Below, piece after piece: positions 20,383-31,965 of a DNA stretch of 64,000 nucleotides. Under the pieces are notes generated by a model. That model was not told the origin of the DNA. It did not search any database and was given only the letters and a program-made list of their open reading frames with translations. The stretch is from Taudactylus pleione (lineage: Eukaryota > Chordata > Amphibia > Anura > Myobatrachidae): the NCBI GenBank assembly GCA_031769625.1, contig JAUIMM010000646.1, positions 2,527,001 through 2,591,000 of the forward strand. Reading direction: 5' to 3'. The first letter of the stretch is position 1, and each line of letters starts with the position of its first letter. Made by a program: the position numbers and the translations under genes.

Positions 20383-20900
20383 GACCTCATTCAGACCCGG
20401 TCGCAAGCGCTGCGTGCTCGCAACCGTGTCGATGTTTTGGTCCTGCGCATGCGCAGTGGCCGCACTGCGCGTGCACAAGCCCCGGAGCGAGAGAGAAACT
20501 CTCTCGCTCTGGAGCTCTCTATAAAAGGGGCGGCTGTCGATGTTGATCGACAACTCGCCCCGTTTTGTAGGCGTGGCGGGGGGTGGTTTCACAAACGAAG
20601 GCTTTCCTTAAGGAACGCCTGCCGTTTTGTGGGCGGCCGCACTGACATCAGCAGTGATGTCAGTGGGGAGCTTCCTGCTCGATCAGAGCAGGAAGCTCCC
20701 TGGGGCTTGCGGTTGCCGAGACCCAACCCCGATGGTCGCGATGGTCTTGACCATGGCAACCATCAACTGGTCGGTCGCTAAGCTGTGGGTGGTAACCCAC
20801 AGCTTAGCTAGCGACCAGGAGCCCGCACTAAAAAAAAGAAGTGGCCGCCCTCATTCAGAGAGAGAACGATTGCTTCTTGCGACCGCCTCTGAATGAGGGC
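20383..20900. mobile_element. Hairpin-rich MITE (about 518 bp)
   Basis: Left end GACCTCATTCAGACCCGGTC and right end ACCGCCTCTGAATGAGGGCC are inverted copies that share GGTCGCAAG just inside. The interior is a row of hairpins: GTCGATGTTGATCGAC, CTGACATCAGCAGTGATGTC, GGAGCTTCCTGCTC with its complement (20668-20700), and AGCTGTGGGTGGTAACCCAC. The element at 58039-58590 has the same layout. ORFs inside (20311-20781 and others) come from the symmetric GC-rich sequence and are not genes. Confidence 0.8.
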
Positions 20901-21365
20901 CTATGTGTCTATTTCATGGTTTTGTGATATGATATAGATCAGACCTGCTCTGTCGGCCTATATGATTTAGTGCTGAACTGAAGGGTTTTGCACTAAAGGT
21001 TTTTTCTTTTGAATTTTTTATTTTGCAATTAATACGCAATTTATTACATGTGGGTGTATTTATGTGGAACTCAAAATTCGCTGTTGCTTGCATGTCCTAC
21101 TTATATATTTGATGATTAGTAGGAGTTGCAGAATTGGGTAGCCACATTATTTATGCGAGAAACTAAACTCATTTCAAGTGATATTTGCGGATCTGATGTT
21201 TTTTGAACAAAAATGTTGCTGTGTATACCCCGAGCATAATTATTAACATATTTTTTCTAAATAATTTTTGACTCATTCATTTTAACTAATATATTAATAA
21301 AGGTTATATTTTAGCTGAATCATACAAATCAATAAGAGTGCACCATAAAAAAGAGTCTGCTTTCT
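20901..21365. other. AT-rich unannotated stretch
   Basis: Nothing recognised. Confidence 0.5.
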
Positions 21366-22377
21366 CTCCTCTTTGTACGAGTTAACTGAGAATGCCAAAT
21401 GTACAGAAGGGTTGTTCCAATACAAGATGTTACCCTTTGCGTTACATGGGGCACCGGCTACCTTTCAAAGGATGATGGATAGAATTCTAAGGCCCCATAG
21501 ACAGTATGACAATATGCTGCTGCTTATCTAGATGGTGTGGTCACTCATAGTCCTGATTGGCAGTCTCACTTGCCCAGAGTGCAAGCAGTGTTGTACTCCA
21601 TCTATAGGGCAGGATTGACAGACAACCCAAAAAGGTGTTGCCTAGGGATGGAAGAAGTAAAGTATTTTGGATACACCATTGGCGGAGGTTTGATAAAGCC
21701 ACAGCTTAATAAAATTGAGGCAATACAAAACTGGCCATGACCCCTGAATAAGAAGCAGGTGAGAGCCTTCTTAGGAATTACTTGATATTATTGGAGATTT
21801 ATACCAAATTTTGCCACCATTGCAGTCCCACTAACTGACCTTACCACAGGCAAACAGGAAGTCATGGTTAAATGGAGTCCTGAAGCAGAGAAGGCTTTTC
21901 AGGGGTTAAAAATTGCATTGTGTACCCAACCAGTTCTGATGACCCCTGATTTTGACAGGGAGTTTGTTGTGCAAACTGATGCATCAGATGTAAGCATAGG
22001 AGCGATCCTGTCCCAGAGTAAAGAAGGTGAAGAACACCCTATTTTTTACTTAAGCGGTAAGTTGAATGTACATGAGAGAAACTATGCTACGGTCGAGAAA
22101 GAAGCATTGGCCATAAAGTGGGCATTAGAAACTCTCAGGTACTACTTGATGGGTAGGAAGTTCAGGATGATCACTGACCATGCCACTTTGAAATGGATGT
22201 CAGAGAACAAAGTGAGCAATGGGAGAATAACAAGGTGGTTCTTGGCACTGCAGAACTTTAAGTTTACAGTCGAACAAAGGCCAGGAAGCCAGCTGGCCAA
22301 TGCAGGTGCTTTGTTGCGTGTTCATTGTTTGGGGGCTGCAGTTGTTCCGCCCCACAGGTCAAAACAAAGGGGGGATA
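21366..22377 (+). pseudogene. pol: Gypsy RT-RNase H fragment
   Basis: The start is mid-domain with the RT finger-palm block YKMLPFALHGAPATFQRMMD. The active site reads AAYLDG where YLDD is expected and lies at a frame break near 21525. The RT thumb continues in another frame with stops at 21738 and near 21783 (GIT*YYWRF). RNase H follows from 21864 with QTDASD, FYLSGKL and TDHATLKWM, and ends near 22310. The expected integrase is missing; the frame runs straight into the 3' end of the element. Nothing functional remains. Confidence 0.85.
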
Positions 22378-22378
22378 T

Positions 22379-22935
22379 GTGGTAGAAGCACTGGAGAAGT
22401 CTTGGATGGCATATATGTGTGTCCCAGATTCCTATCATATGTGTTTTAAAAACCCCAGGAAAAGTCTGTTATGCCAAACAGACCAGAAGGGTCGGCTATT
22501 GGTAAAAGCCGGATAATGGGTTCTAGGGGTGTGGATGTGAGAAGGGAAGGGATAGCTCCATTCACTGGCCATTCCAGGTGTTGGGCCTTTCAGTCTGAGA
22601 GCAGGCTGATTAGTAGTTGCACCTGGAAGTGGCTTAGATAAGCTGTGTTGGGTTTTGGTTGAATGTCTCACATACCCTGGGGAGAACAGACACTGAGGTT
22701 TGTTCAGAGACACTGTGTTATTTGGAAGTGCTGTGTTTGTGTTTGTGGTAAGGCAGTAGGCCCTGGCACTTGTAGAGAGGGAATAACCTGTCTAGTTAGT
22801 GCCCAGACAGGCTAGGATTTATTTTTATGTTTTGTTTATTTTGTTGTTTATATTGCACAATAAAACTGGTTCCGACCAGCTTGCACGAAAACCTTGGACT
22901 GGTGTGCTGTTTCCTGGCTGCTGTGTGTAAGCAGC
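22379..22935 (+). repeat. 3' LTR of the second gypsy remnant
   Basis: Starts TGTGGTAGAAGCAC right after the polypurine tract CAAAGGGGGGATA, and contains a poly(A) signal AATAAA at about 22859. The right limit near 22935 is approximate because no partner LTR is present. Confidence 0.65.
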
Positions 22936-24390
22936 GTCGTAGCTAGACGGCAGTGCGCCCTGTGCAGCACTGCCGCCCCTCTTTTTCCAAAAGCCGATAT
23001 TCTAGTCTGCTTACAAAACAGACTTCTCCTGGGTGTTTTTTAGAACACATAGGCCAAAAACTTAGGATTAGTGTGAAATGTAAAGCACATATATGGCCTT
23101 CCACACCCCACTTGAAATCTTGCATTTGCTCCAATGCAGGTTCCTCTTTTTGCATTATATATTTTAGTAATGGGGATACTTGACAGTAGACGGGTGACTT
23201 TGGTACATGATGGAGGTTTAGGACACTACTCTTTAGCACGGCCGTAGCAGGGTGATAATCTGCCCTATGTTGCAATGATGTCACAATGAAGGAGGAGGGT
23301 CACCGGGACCAGGAAGAAGCATGGTGCCCGGAGCATATTAAGGATGCTCCAGTTGGCTCTGTGGTTGCTCTGTAGACTCCAGTGTGCCATTCTAGGCACT
23401 GTGCAAGTGGTGCCACGGGGCAGCGACATTGGCACCTCCTCGGCCCTGCAGCAAGGGCGGTGACAACGCTCACCCACTTTTAGTTTCAGCCCTACTTTTT
23501 AGCCCTAGTCTGAGTTATTGTACAGACAAACTATAACAACAGTCAACATCTGTGTTGTCTCTAATAATAATAATAATTATATCAGCAACATAATAGACTA
23601 GTGAAATATAATTTCATGGCAGCCCCCATCGTTAGTAAGGCTGCAAAAGTAGAATGGGAGGAGTAATTAAATCTCTCACGGCCACCATGTAGGGTGATCT
23701 AGCTGTGAACGCTGACTCTGGACCTTGTCTTTGTTCACTGTCCTTGGAACTTGCTTTAGTTACATTGTGGATAATGCAGAACTGTTTGTAGTGGTGACAG
23801 TTGTTCTAATAACATAACAAAAAACCTTTTATATCCCCTTCACACTTGGGCACAATAAATATAATGGGCTTTTATTTTATTTCAGGTCATACAGTTTGCT
23901 CAGGACATGTCTTTATTGATCCTGAATAAACAAAATAATTCAAATATTTGTCTACAAACTGTGCTTGGGGAAACATCACTGTCCAATAAAACAGGATGTT
24001 CTTACGCGAGACATGTCATGAATACTATCCATTGATTGTACCGTATTTGTACAGTCAGAGTATTTACACATAATTATTACACATACATATTTAATGTCTA
24101 ATTATAAACCAAATGCTGATAGCTGGCACTGGCGTTGCCTACAAGACCTTCCAACTGAGAGCAACGGAAGGAGCAATCACCAAGCTGCTGATTATAGTGG
24201 AGATGTATCATCTTCTAGCTGTCATTAATCTAGCACAGTCTATAAAATGTCAGTTAGACGCTAATTGGTTGCTATGGGCAACTTCTCTCGAAGGTTTGAA
24301 ACATCTTCTCTGTCATTTAGTTTGTAGCCTTTATTTGTGAACTGTAAAATCTTTTGATGTCTAATATTTTAGGTGTTTATATGAAGCTTA
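22936..24390. other. Mixed unassigned repeats
   Basis: The first 80 bases (GTCGTAGCTAGACGGCAGTG...) look like the end of a dispersed repeat. The rest has no recognisable gene. A short (AAT)n run lies at about 23562-23577. Confidence 0.4.
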
Positions 24391-25245
24391 GGGCTGTACT
24401 CAATTAGTTCTGCATCGGCGAAAAGTTCCGCCTGCCCAATGCTTTGCCTACATTGTGTGTTTTGGACGTGAAAACTTATTGTGCGCGTCACCGCTTTTCG
24501 CTGTATTCAATTACAAAACAGGCGAAAACGGCAAGCGGTGAATGCAGAACAGGCGGAAAGTACTGTCAGAATTGGGGAAATTAGTCTGTACCCCAAAAAA
24601 AGATGCACTAACATTGGGGATCAATGTAGAAGTGTGCCAATAGCTCTAATAAATCTATTTGGAGTACTGAAGTTGTTTAAAATCCTTGTTATTAGTGTCC
24701 TTGCAAAAGTGGTGAAGAATGGCATTAAGCAGTATTTTGTGGTGAAAATAAGTAGTTTTGTCAAATTTGGGGTTCTTGAAAATGGGTGCTAGCATATTTT
24801 AATATCTCTAAAGTGAAGTTTTAGAAAAAGTTATATACCTCCGTCATACATGCACCTGCAATCCCAAAAACACTTGGCCTCTTCTCAGAGCACCCCCAGA
24901 AGCTTATTTCACTAGTTTTTTAAGTTGTCCCCCCACTTTTGTCATTTTCGCCCCAAATTTCAAAGGCGTTTTTTCGGTGCTCCTGGAATTTTGTAATTCT
25001 TTTTTTGGGTGGATTGTCCATTGGAGGGGTGTACCAAGGGTTTAGAGTGGTTTCCCAACATCTGCACCCAAAAATATAGATTTTACACTTTTTTTCACCT
25101 GCTATTCTGTGGAGAAAAAGTATCGCCTATTTCAGTGCCTCGACTCTCCGCATAGGCAAAAACGGACTGGAATTGAATAAAAACAGTGAAATGTTCGCAA
25201 AAAAACATGCAAAAATGGCTTTTCGCTCCGAATTGAAAACGGCCC
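24391..25245. mobile_element. MITE family with GGGC..ATTCAATTAG-type ends, copy 1
   Basis: Left GGGCTGTACTCAATTAGTTC and right CGAATTGAAAACGGCCC are imperfect inverted ends, with GCGAAAAG/CTTTTCGC just inside. The interior shares GGCGGAAAGTACTGTCAGAA and AGATGCACTAACAT with the copy at 55667-56479. No transposase. Confidence 0.75.
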
Positions 25246-25599
25246 ACAGTATGCAAACACTATGGAAAATGATCAGCCAAGTTTGGACATGTTTGTTAGA
25301 TACAAAGGGCAGAATGTGCGACGCAGCTCAATTTGCATGCGATGCATCCCGCCACTCTTCGCATCCATGCTGGTGTTAATTACGCCGGTATGCATGAAGA
25401 AAAGAACAAAGGAAAGCTCTCTCGGTAAGAACGGTCCTTTGCGAGTGAGGGATTTCCGGGTCTATGACCCAGATAATGCCCTGATATGTCTCCCCAAGTG
25501 CAAGATATGAGCAAAAAAATACACTGAAAATTTTGCGAAAATGACACGTTGATGCAGCACATTTATGCACCACACTATATAAAGCCCTCTATGTACCTA

Positions 25600-25960
25600 C
25601 CTTTTAGAATCTCTTCCCAGGAGAAGCCCGGGTAAGAGAAGCAGCAGGGTGCCGATGGGGGCGGGGCCTAACGAATCGCGTCATTAAGCCCGGCCCCCTC
25701 ACGGCAAAACTGCCGCGATTGGGTCAAATTTACTTAGGGGACGGGGCCAAATGCTGTGATTCATGCAGAATCACATCTTAAGCCCTGCCCCCTTCACGGA
25801 GATCCGCGATCGTCGCGGGTATTCTCCTCATTCTGCCCACTTCACTAGGAAGTGGGCAGAATGCAGGAGAAATGTCTACCCTTCCGGGGGTGCGGGGGGT
25901 TACCCGAAAAATCGGGAGCCTCCTGCGAAAACCGGGAGGGTAGGCATGCATGATGTATAG
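25600..25960. repeat. GC-rich repeat fragment with hairpin
   Basis: A GGGCGGGGCC-rich region followed by a perfect hairpin of CATTCTGCCCACTTC and its complement around CTAG (25828-25861), then GGGAGCCTCC words. It appears to be part of a dispersed repeat; ends were not defined. Confidence 0.5.
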
Positions 25961-26254
25961 TCTTTTCAAAAAAAACAATATTAAACATACTTTTCCTTGC
26001 AAGATCACTGCAGCTACCGTCATATCTTTAGTTAGGAGAAGGTCTCCATGACATTTTTATGGTCATCAATTGATGAGTAAACTTCCTACAAGCACTAAAT
26101 GCACAATATCGGGTGTCTCTTTGCCAATTTTTAAGGAGAGCCATGATACTGCCAACTGAAGGCTATTAATATGTAATTTTAACAGTGAGATTTACTTTAC
26201 CAAGAATGGGGCATTGGAGTTTGCCACACAGGTATATCCACCTATTCTTTAGTG

Positions 26255-26440
26255 CAATGTTTCCCAACTCCAGGCATCCCTCTAGCTGTGCATGTTTTCC
26301 ATATCTCTTAGTTGGAGCACAGATGTATTCATTACTTGCTGACACATTTTAGAAGATTCACAGGTGGCGCTAATTATTTCACCTTTGAGGTATAAAACAT
26401 GCACTGTTAGAGGCTCCTGAGGCCTGAAGTTGGGAAACGC
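26255..26440. mobile_element. Small hAT-like MITE
   Basis: GTTTCCCAACTCCAGG on the left faces CCTGAAGTTGGGAAAC on the right, about 185 bases apart. This is the usual look of short hAT-derived MITEs. A target duplication was not identified. Confidence 0.6.
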
Positions 26441-27879
26441 TTCTTTAATGAATCATGATATTCTTATAGACCTCAAACTAGAGATAATCCCTTTTTTTGT
26501 GGAACTCTGACAAGCCTGGGTACTGGGAGGACATGGCCAAAGCAGTAGTCTCTGCTGAGTGGTTGCTGACCTGGGCCTCCGCCGCACCCTTCCAACCAGT
26601 CCAGGCCCAGCTAAGTAGTATCTGCCCACTCAAGCCCCCAACCCCAGAACCCCTGGGCAGGCTGATTGCAAATTGACAATATTACCCATGTTGACACCCA
26701 GTAACGCCCATCCACCCTCAAGTGAAGAGCAACTGAGATATGCAGAATTGCTTGTAAGGACTTTACCCACAGATTGCTATAAATCATTTCATGTTTCTAA
26801 GTTCAGAATTGTGCTCAACTCAGAATCAGATCCATAGATGCAAAACAAAGGTCTTCCCTGTCATTTTTGGCATCAGCGTTGGCAGTAAGGGGAAGTTGTC
26901 AGTTTGTGAAGTCAATATAAATGCTTTATTTTTTTCCTGTGCACCATCTGTCACAGTGTAGAATGTTATAGGGGAAATTTCAAAGCGACATAGAATTCAT
27001 ATTAGGGCCCTCAAAGTGTGGTGCAAGTCATATATGAATCCTACAGCGATACCTGTGAAAGAGTTAAACAGTCATAAAAGGCCTCCATGTAATCTAGCAC
27101 AGTAATTTTACCCATCATGCACTATGTTCCACATATTATTGATCTTCACAAAGTGCTGAATTGCATTACCTTAAACTATATTTAGCCTCTTCTTAAATAA
27201 TGTAGATATAACAAGCTGCTTACAGCAAAAGCCACAGATACACAATACTGCTAAGACCTATTACATTAGTAGGATCTCCTTCTATTCCCAGCATCCAGAA
27301 AAAAATAAGCCATTGCATTATGTATTATTATGCTGGGAGATTAGTTATGTGAGTCTGCGAATGTATAAGATGTCACTAAGGCAAAGGTATGAGATTTCTT
27401 ATCTGGATCCCATTATCTGTACCTTTCCAATTGTTGCTCGCTGTGAATTAAACCATATAAATACAATTCTGCGCTGGTGTGTTTGGCTGAAAAATATTTA
27501 TTCAATAAGCTTAACTCATAAAATCAAGTAAAAGTCAACTTGTATAAAGGTAACAACATTTACTTACATTAGTATAATGGTCCAGTAGTATATATATGTT
27601 ACATCAGCAGTTGCAACATTTAAGAAAAAATGTCCATTGGTATAAATAACAAAGTAGCTTGCATATAATCCTGAGTGCACAAAATCCAACCTTTACGCCA
27701 GTAGATATAGTTTCACATAAAAAAAAGCATTTAGCTTATAAAAAAAAGACAAAAAATTTAAAAAATAATAAGAACAGTCTTGATTGAGGTTATTTCGGAA
27801 CTTTAGGCAATCAGTTACTGAATATAATAATAAAAGTTGGTGTTTATTTAAAGTATTTATATTAGAGTAAGACCCGGTT
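26441..27879. other. Unannotated stretch
   Basis: No credible coding frame (longest are short and AT-rich), RNA gene or repeat structure was seen. Confidence 0.5.
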
Positions 27880-28511
27880 TTTAGGGCTGGGAACACAAAT
27901 GCTGTATACAGCCTCTGTAGATATTTATGTCCTTAATAGACGAGAGCTCACCAATATTTAGCGTGCAGATCTGGCTCCAGCTGTAGTATCCATCTATGTA
28001 CACCGGCTCAGTGGGCTGATATATACAAACTCCGCTATTGACCGGCTTATTCACCTGTGCGGCGCTCACTGACCAAAAGCAACTCTGGTCAGTCAAACAC
28101 ATGGGACGTCTCCCTGCAAGTCCACTGCACTGTGTGACAGGCAATAAATCTAATGAGCTCACCACTGCGGCTGTCGGTCCCGGAGTATCAGGGTCTGCAC
28201 GTGCTGGCATAAAGAAATGGCGTATACAGAGCAACTACGCATTGCGGTCACCCCTGTGACCTTTCTCAAGTTCTAGAAAAAGGTCACAGGGGTGACCGAA
28301 ACGTGTAGGTTGGTGTTGTCCATCAACAAATGAGACTGTGTAGCTCCCTAATGCCCATTACTCTATTTGACCCTATACAATGAGATCTTGCATTTATTGC
28401 ACACCAGAGATCCCAAACAATGCAATATAATCTAATAAAAAAAACTAAGGGCACCTACAGCACTGTCCAAAAAAAACAAACACATTTGCAGCCACTTCTA
28501 GCATTTACTGT
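27880..28511 (+). mobile_element. Probable Penelope-type 3' end
   Basis: Anonymous sequence carrying a strong hairpin and a hammerhead-like block at 28281-28305, comparable with the other such ends in this window. No protein frame. Cut at 28511 by the hAT insertion. Confidence 0.4.
28245..28305 (+). ncRNA. 20-bp-arm hairpin with GAAACGTG, hammerhead-like
   Basis: CGGTCACCCCTGTGACCTTT (28245-28264) pairs perfectly with 28279-28298 across a 14-base loop. Each arm can also fold alone (GGTCAC/GTGACC). The right arm is followed by GAAACGTG, like helix II plus GAAA of a hammerhead, but the CTGANGA strand is not convincing (TTCTAGAAAA). Confidence 0.4.
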
Positions 28512-28563
28512 CAGGGCCGGATTAAGGTCTGTGGGGGCCCCTGGGCAACAAATCTGTGGGGGC

Positions 28564-28606
<43 letters not shown>

Positions 28607-28611
28607 CACAC
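28564..28611. repeat. (TC)n(TA)n compound microsatellite
   Basis: About eleven TC units run directly into about ten TA units inside the hAT left end. Confidence 0.95.
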
Positions 28612-28623
28612 ATGTATATATAT

Positions 28624-29782
28624 TAACGATACTGGATCAGAACCTCTATACACTCCTTCCTATACCTTCTAATATCCTGCCTATACCTTCCAATATCCTG
28701 CCTATATCGTCTAAAGATGACGCTAATTTGCATACGCAGTCATACTGTAAATAAAGACTTAAGACCTGGAATCTGTGGTTCCAAAGCACAAGTATTATTC
28801 AAGTAAAAGTACAGTCAGTTACACGCTATTGATCCAGACACAATTCGGCGCAAAGGAATTATACAGACCCAAGTACAGTACACATATGCAGTGCTTCTGG
28901 ACCAGATGTTAGGCATCAGCAAGAAACCCCTCGTCTATCAGCATTCAGCACGAAGACTAAAGACCCAATGTTGAAGCACACATATTTATACCCCCCAGGA
29001 ATAGACAACACAATAGAGAAGTTTGTTGCTGATGCTATTGGTTCCCAAGGGGGATACATCTGTTACAGAGCATTTAATAGGCTGATTCAAATAGACACAA
29101 CCCAGCCTCCAACAACTGAGGGTCCCTAGATTCCCGCCACATGCAACATCCTAACAGTTATTCATATCATATACATTTTGTTGCTTGAAGTCTCTGCGGT
29201 CCATAAGTTGAGAATGCATGATGCGATCTCCCCACCGATAATACCGGAATACTGTGGAAAGAGTACGCATCAGTACAAAACCAAACACGGCTTACTTATC
29301 ATGTATAAAACCTTAGTTACCAAACAATCTTTATTTTATAGCATTTATACTTAATGAACAAGTTGAAATCTTATTCCTTAGAGCTTATGAAACCTTGTAT
29401 GTGAATATGTAATGTGTGAGTATGCGGGGTTTGATATAAAGACGCTAGTAAACTGGGGACAGATGCGTGCACATTTAGCTACTAAACGGTGTTTTCATAT
29501 AGGATCTTATGCATTTGCTAATATACGACTAGTTAACAGCGCAATTGTGTGTATTACTGTGTATATGAGAAATGATGAAAGATGCAATCGCATGGTGCTA
29601 ATAGTAATCTCGCCATATGTACTTAATTGTGAGTTTATCTAAAATGGCGCTGGGGCAGCCATTCACAAAATGGCATCTTGCGATTTCATTTCCAAGATGG
29701 CGTCTTGCGGCCAGTCGCAGGATGGCGTCGCCGCAATTTAATTTTAAACTGATCTTGTCTCAGCCAATTATCCAGCTTCGAC
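28624..29782 (-). repeat. 3' LTR of the endogenous retrovirus
   Basis: Matches 38008-39162 throughout, with substitutions concentrated in the first 370 bases and one 4-base indel near 29419. Terminal bases on the plus strand read TAACGATAC...CTTCGAC, which is not the usual TG...CA; the edges may have mutated. Confidence 0.93.
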
Positions 29783-29799
29783 AGTCCACCCTTTGATAG
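29783..29799 (-). other. Polypurine tract region of the retrovirus
   Basis: On the minus strand AAAGGGTGGACT precedes the 3' LTR. It is purine-rich and correctly placed, though interrupted by pyrimidines. Confidence 0.6.
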
Positions 29800-30101
29800 C
29801 AAACAACATGCTATCACAAGCTACTCTTTGAATTTAATTTAGGCTTACATTTACATATTATTTAGTGTTATTGTGGGATGGCACAAGGTGGTTCTTAATC
29901 CATCAATAATGTGTCTCTGGGTGGGGACATAAAACTACTATTATACGCACACCACGGATCTTGAAAGATCATGTGAAAAGTGTGGGAATGCACCAGTCTT
30001 ATAAAAGCAGTCTTGAAGAGGAATTGAGACTTGACATTATCTGAGGTGTTCTAAAAATAACATTTCAATAATACATTCTATGCACGTCTAAATATAATAC
30101 A

Positions 30102-31916
30102 TCAAATGATGGTATTTCCTAGTTCAGGGTTGTAATGCAGTTCTATATTTACCTTGATATTCATATTGTCATTACTGAATACCATCATAGTTTCGTTCTT
30201 GTGTTTTACTCTATTTTTAAATTTTCCACACTTCAACACAATAGGAACACACTGGACGCATATGCCAATTATTATGATGACAATTAGTATAAGGATCAAG
30301 AATTTGCCTATGCTAGCGATCACTTCCTGGACCCATTCCCCTAGACCTGAGAACCATTTTACTGGGTTCAGCCATGAAACCCATCCTTCTATCTTTTCCC
30401 CTACTTCAGCCACTGAAGCGTTATTGTTCTTACGAAATTCCCATTTTAGCTGCAGAATTTCGTCCATCTTTCGGTCTGTCACCTCCTTGGGGCCACTGGT
30501 GTCATTGGTGACATAGGTGCAACATTTTACTCCAAACTGGGTGGCTAACGATACGCAATACCCTCCAGTAAGAGCAGTTAAATAATTCAACACTAGCCTG
30601 TGTTGCACCAGTTCTTTCTTGTACGCTTGCAATTCTTTCCCTGTATACCTGAATGTGTCATCGTGCATCTCAGTGAAATTATCTATCAATTTAGCAAGTT
30701 CCTGAATATATCTAATATTTAATGTACCCTGAGTAATCCTGGTGGGATCCAATGCGACTAAAACTTGAAAGCCAGTTGTCTCACTGATTAACTGAGTGGC
30801 TTTATGCACGTCACCAGGTATCATATTTCTTTTGCCTCTGTGTTCATATTGTGTGTGAAGATATGGTGACGGTGTGTTTTTATGTATACCAAGCATTTCA
30901 ACATGTGTGAGGGTCATAACTTCTGGGACTACTCTTCCCAGGTAACACAAACCTTCGGAACTCGGGGAGAGCCATTTATACGCTTTTCTTCCACATATGA
31001 AATATAAATTATCAGGGAGAACATAAGGAATGGTATGCATCATTATCATTAAGCACATTTCCCTTGCAAACAATCCTATTTCTGGGTCTCCCATCTGGTA
31101 CATGCAAGTTTCTGGCTGTATTATTTTAGCACAATAACCATTTGGCACCTTACCAATAATTTCTTTGGTGGAACTCAATGTATACCGATACCTAAAATGT
31201 TTCCCACCAGATTTAATTGAGCGTAACAGATCATGGTTTATGGGCTCATTATCAGCTCTTTGAGAGAAGGTCATCGTCTGATTATTCCCCATCACTTCCC
31301 AACTCCCGGGTTTATTGGGGTTGGTTATGTTTAAACACAAAAGTGATCAAACTACTTGGAATTGATAGAGTTTGAAATGAGGTGGTTTGGATGAGAGGAA
31401 CTTTCCATCCAATGTTTTCTCTTTCAGTAATTCTAAAATTTCCGTGATATTCAGCGGAAATGGCACCAACCCTACATTATGTTGTCCCTGTGGCACATGT
31501 GAACACACCCAGCAATCAGTTTGATTTAACACTTTGCCTACCATGCTATGATAATCCTCTAAAGGACACCCACCCCAGTACGGGTTATATTTAGGTTGGC
31601 ACCATTGTATACAGTTCTCATCAACTAGGGACCCACATAGCTCACAAATACAGGAATCTTCAGATGATAAACCTCCACACCATCCCCGAGTATCCGGAAT
31701 GACAGCTCTCTTAACAATAACAGTACTAAGATTGGTCAGACACTCCCCTGATTGGCATTGCACTCCTCCTGACTCCACTCCATCAGCACTGCCATCAGCT
31801 CCCATTTCCTCGATTGGTCTCCCATCACAGAAACTGGATATTCCCGAACCGACCAAGATGGTGAACACTTTAAAAGAGAATATGAAAATGAACACAGCAG
31901 GCCCGTCCATTGTCAC
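30102..31916 (-). pseudogene. env: Retroviral Env with one in-frame stop
   Basis: About 604 codons in one frame, broken only by a TGA at 31347-31349. The first 25 or so residues form a hydrophobic signal peptide. The surface part has a CWVC motif near residue 135, the CxxC type linked to SU-TM disulphide bonding. A furin-like RGKR site lies at about 30828-30839. The transmembrane subunit has a cysteine followed ten residues later by a Cys-Cys pair (C-x10-CC), longer than the common C-x6-CC spacing, and one strong membrane helix near the C-terminus (genomic about 30230-30305), then a short cytoplasmic tail. It would mediate fusion of virus and cell membranes. It starts 50 bases after the pol stop, consistent with expression from a spliced RNA. 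Confidence 0.88.
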
Positions 31917-31965
31917 AACAAAACCTGCAAGTTTCTTTTAGTTCAGGTATCTCACTACAACCTTT

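Larger units (their letters stand above)
21366..22935 (+). mobile_element. Second Ty3/gypsy remnant: RT-RNase H and 3' LTR
   Basis: A plus-strand pol fragment is followed directly by a polypurine tract and one LTR. It lacks a 5' LTR, gag, protease and the whole integrase, so it is a truncated, internally deleted copy. It differs in sequence from the 11.5-18 kb element and belongs to another gypsy lineage. Confidence 0.85.

Noticed and set aside
20311..20896. 156-codon ORF and neighbours
   Set aside because: They lie inside a palindromic GC-rich MITE with open frames on both strands.
24481..24792. 103-codon ORF
   Set aside because: It lies within a MITE whose other copy (55667-56479) does not keep the frame open.
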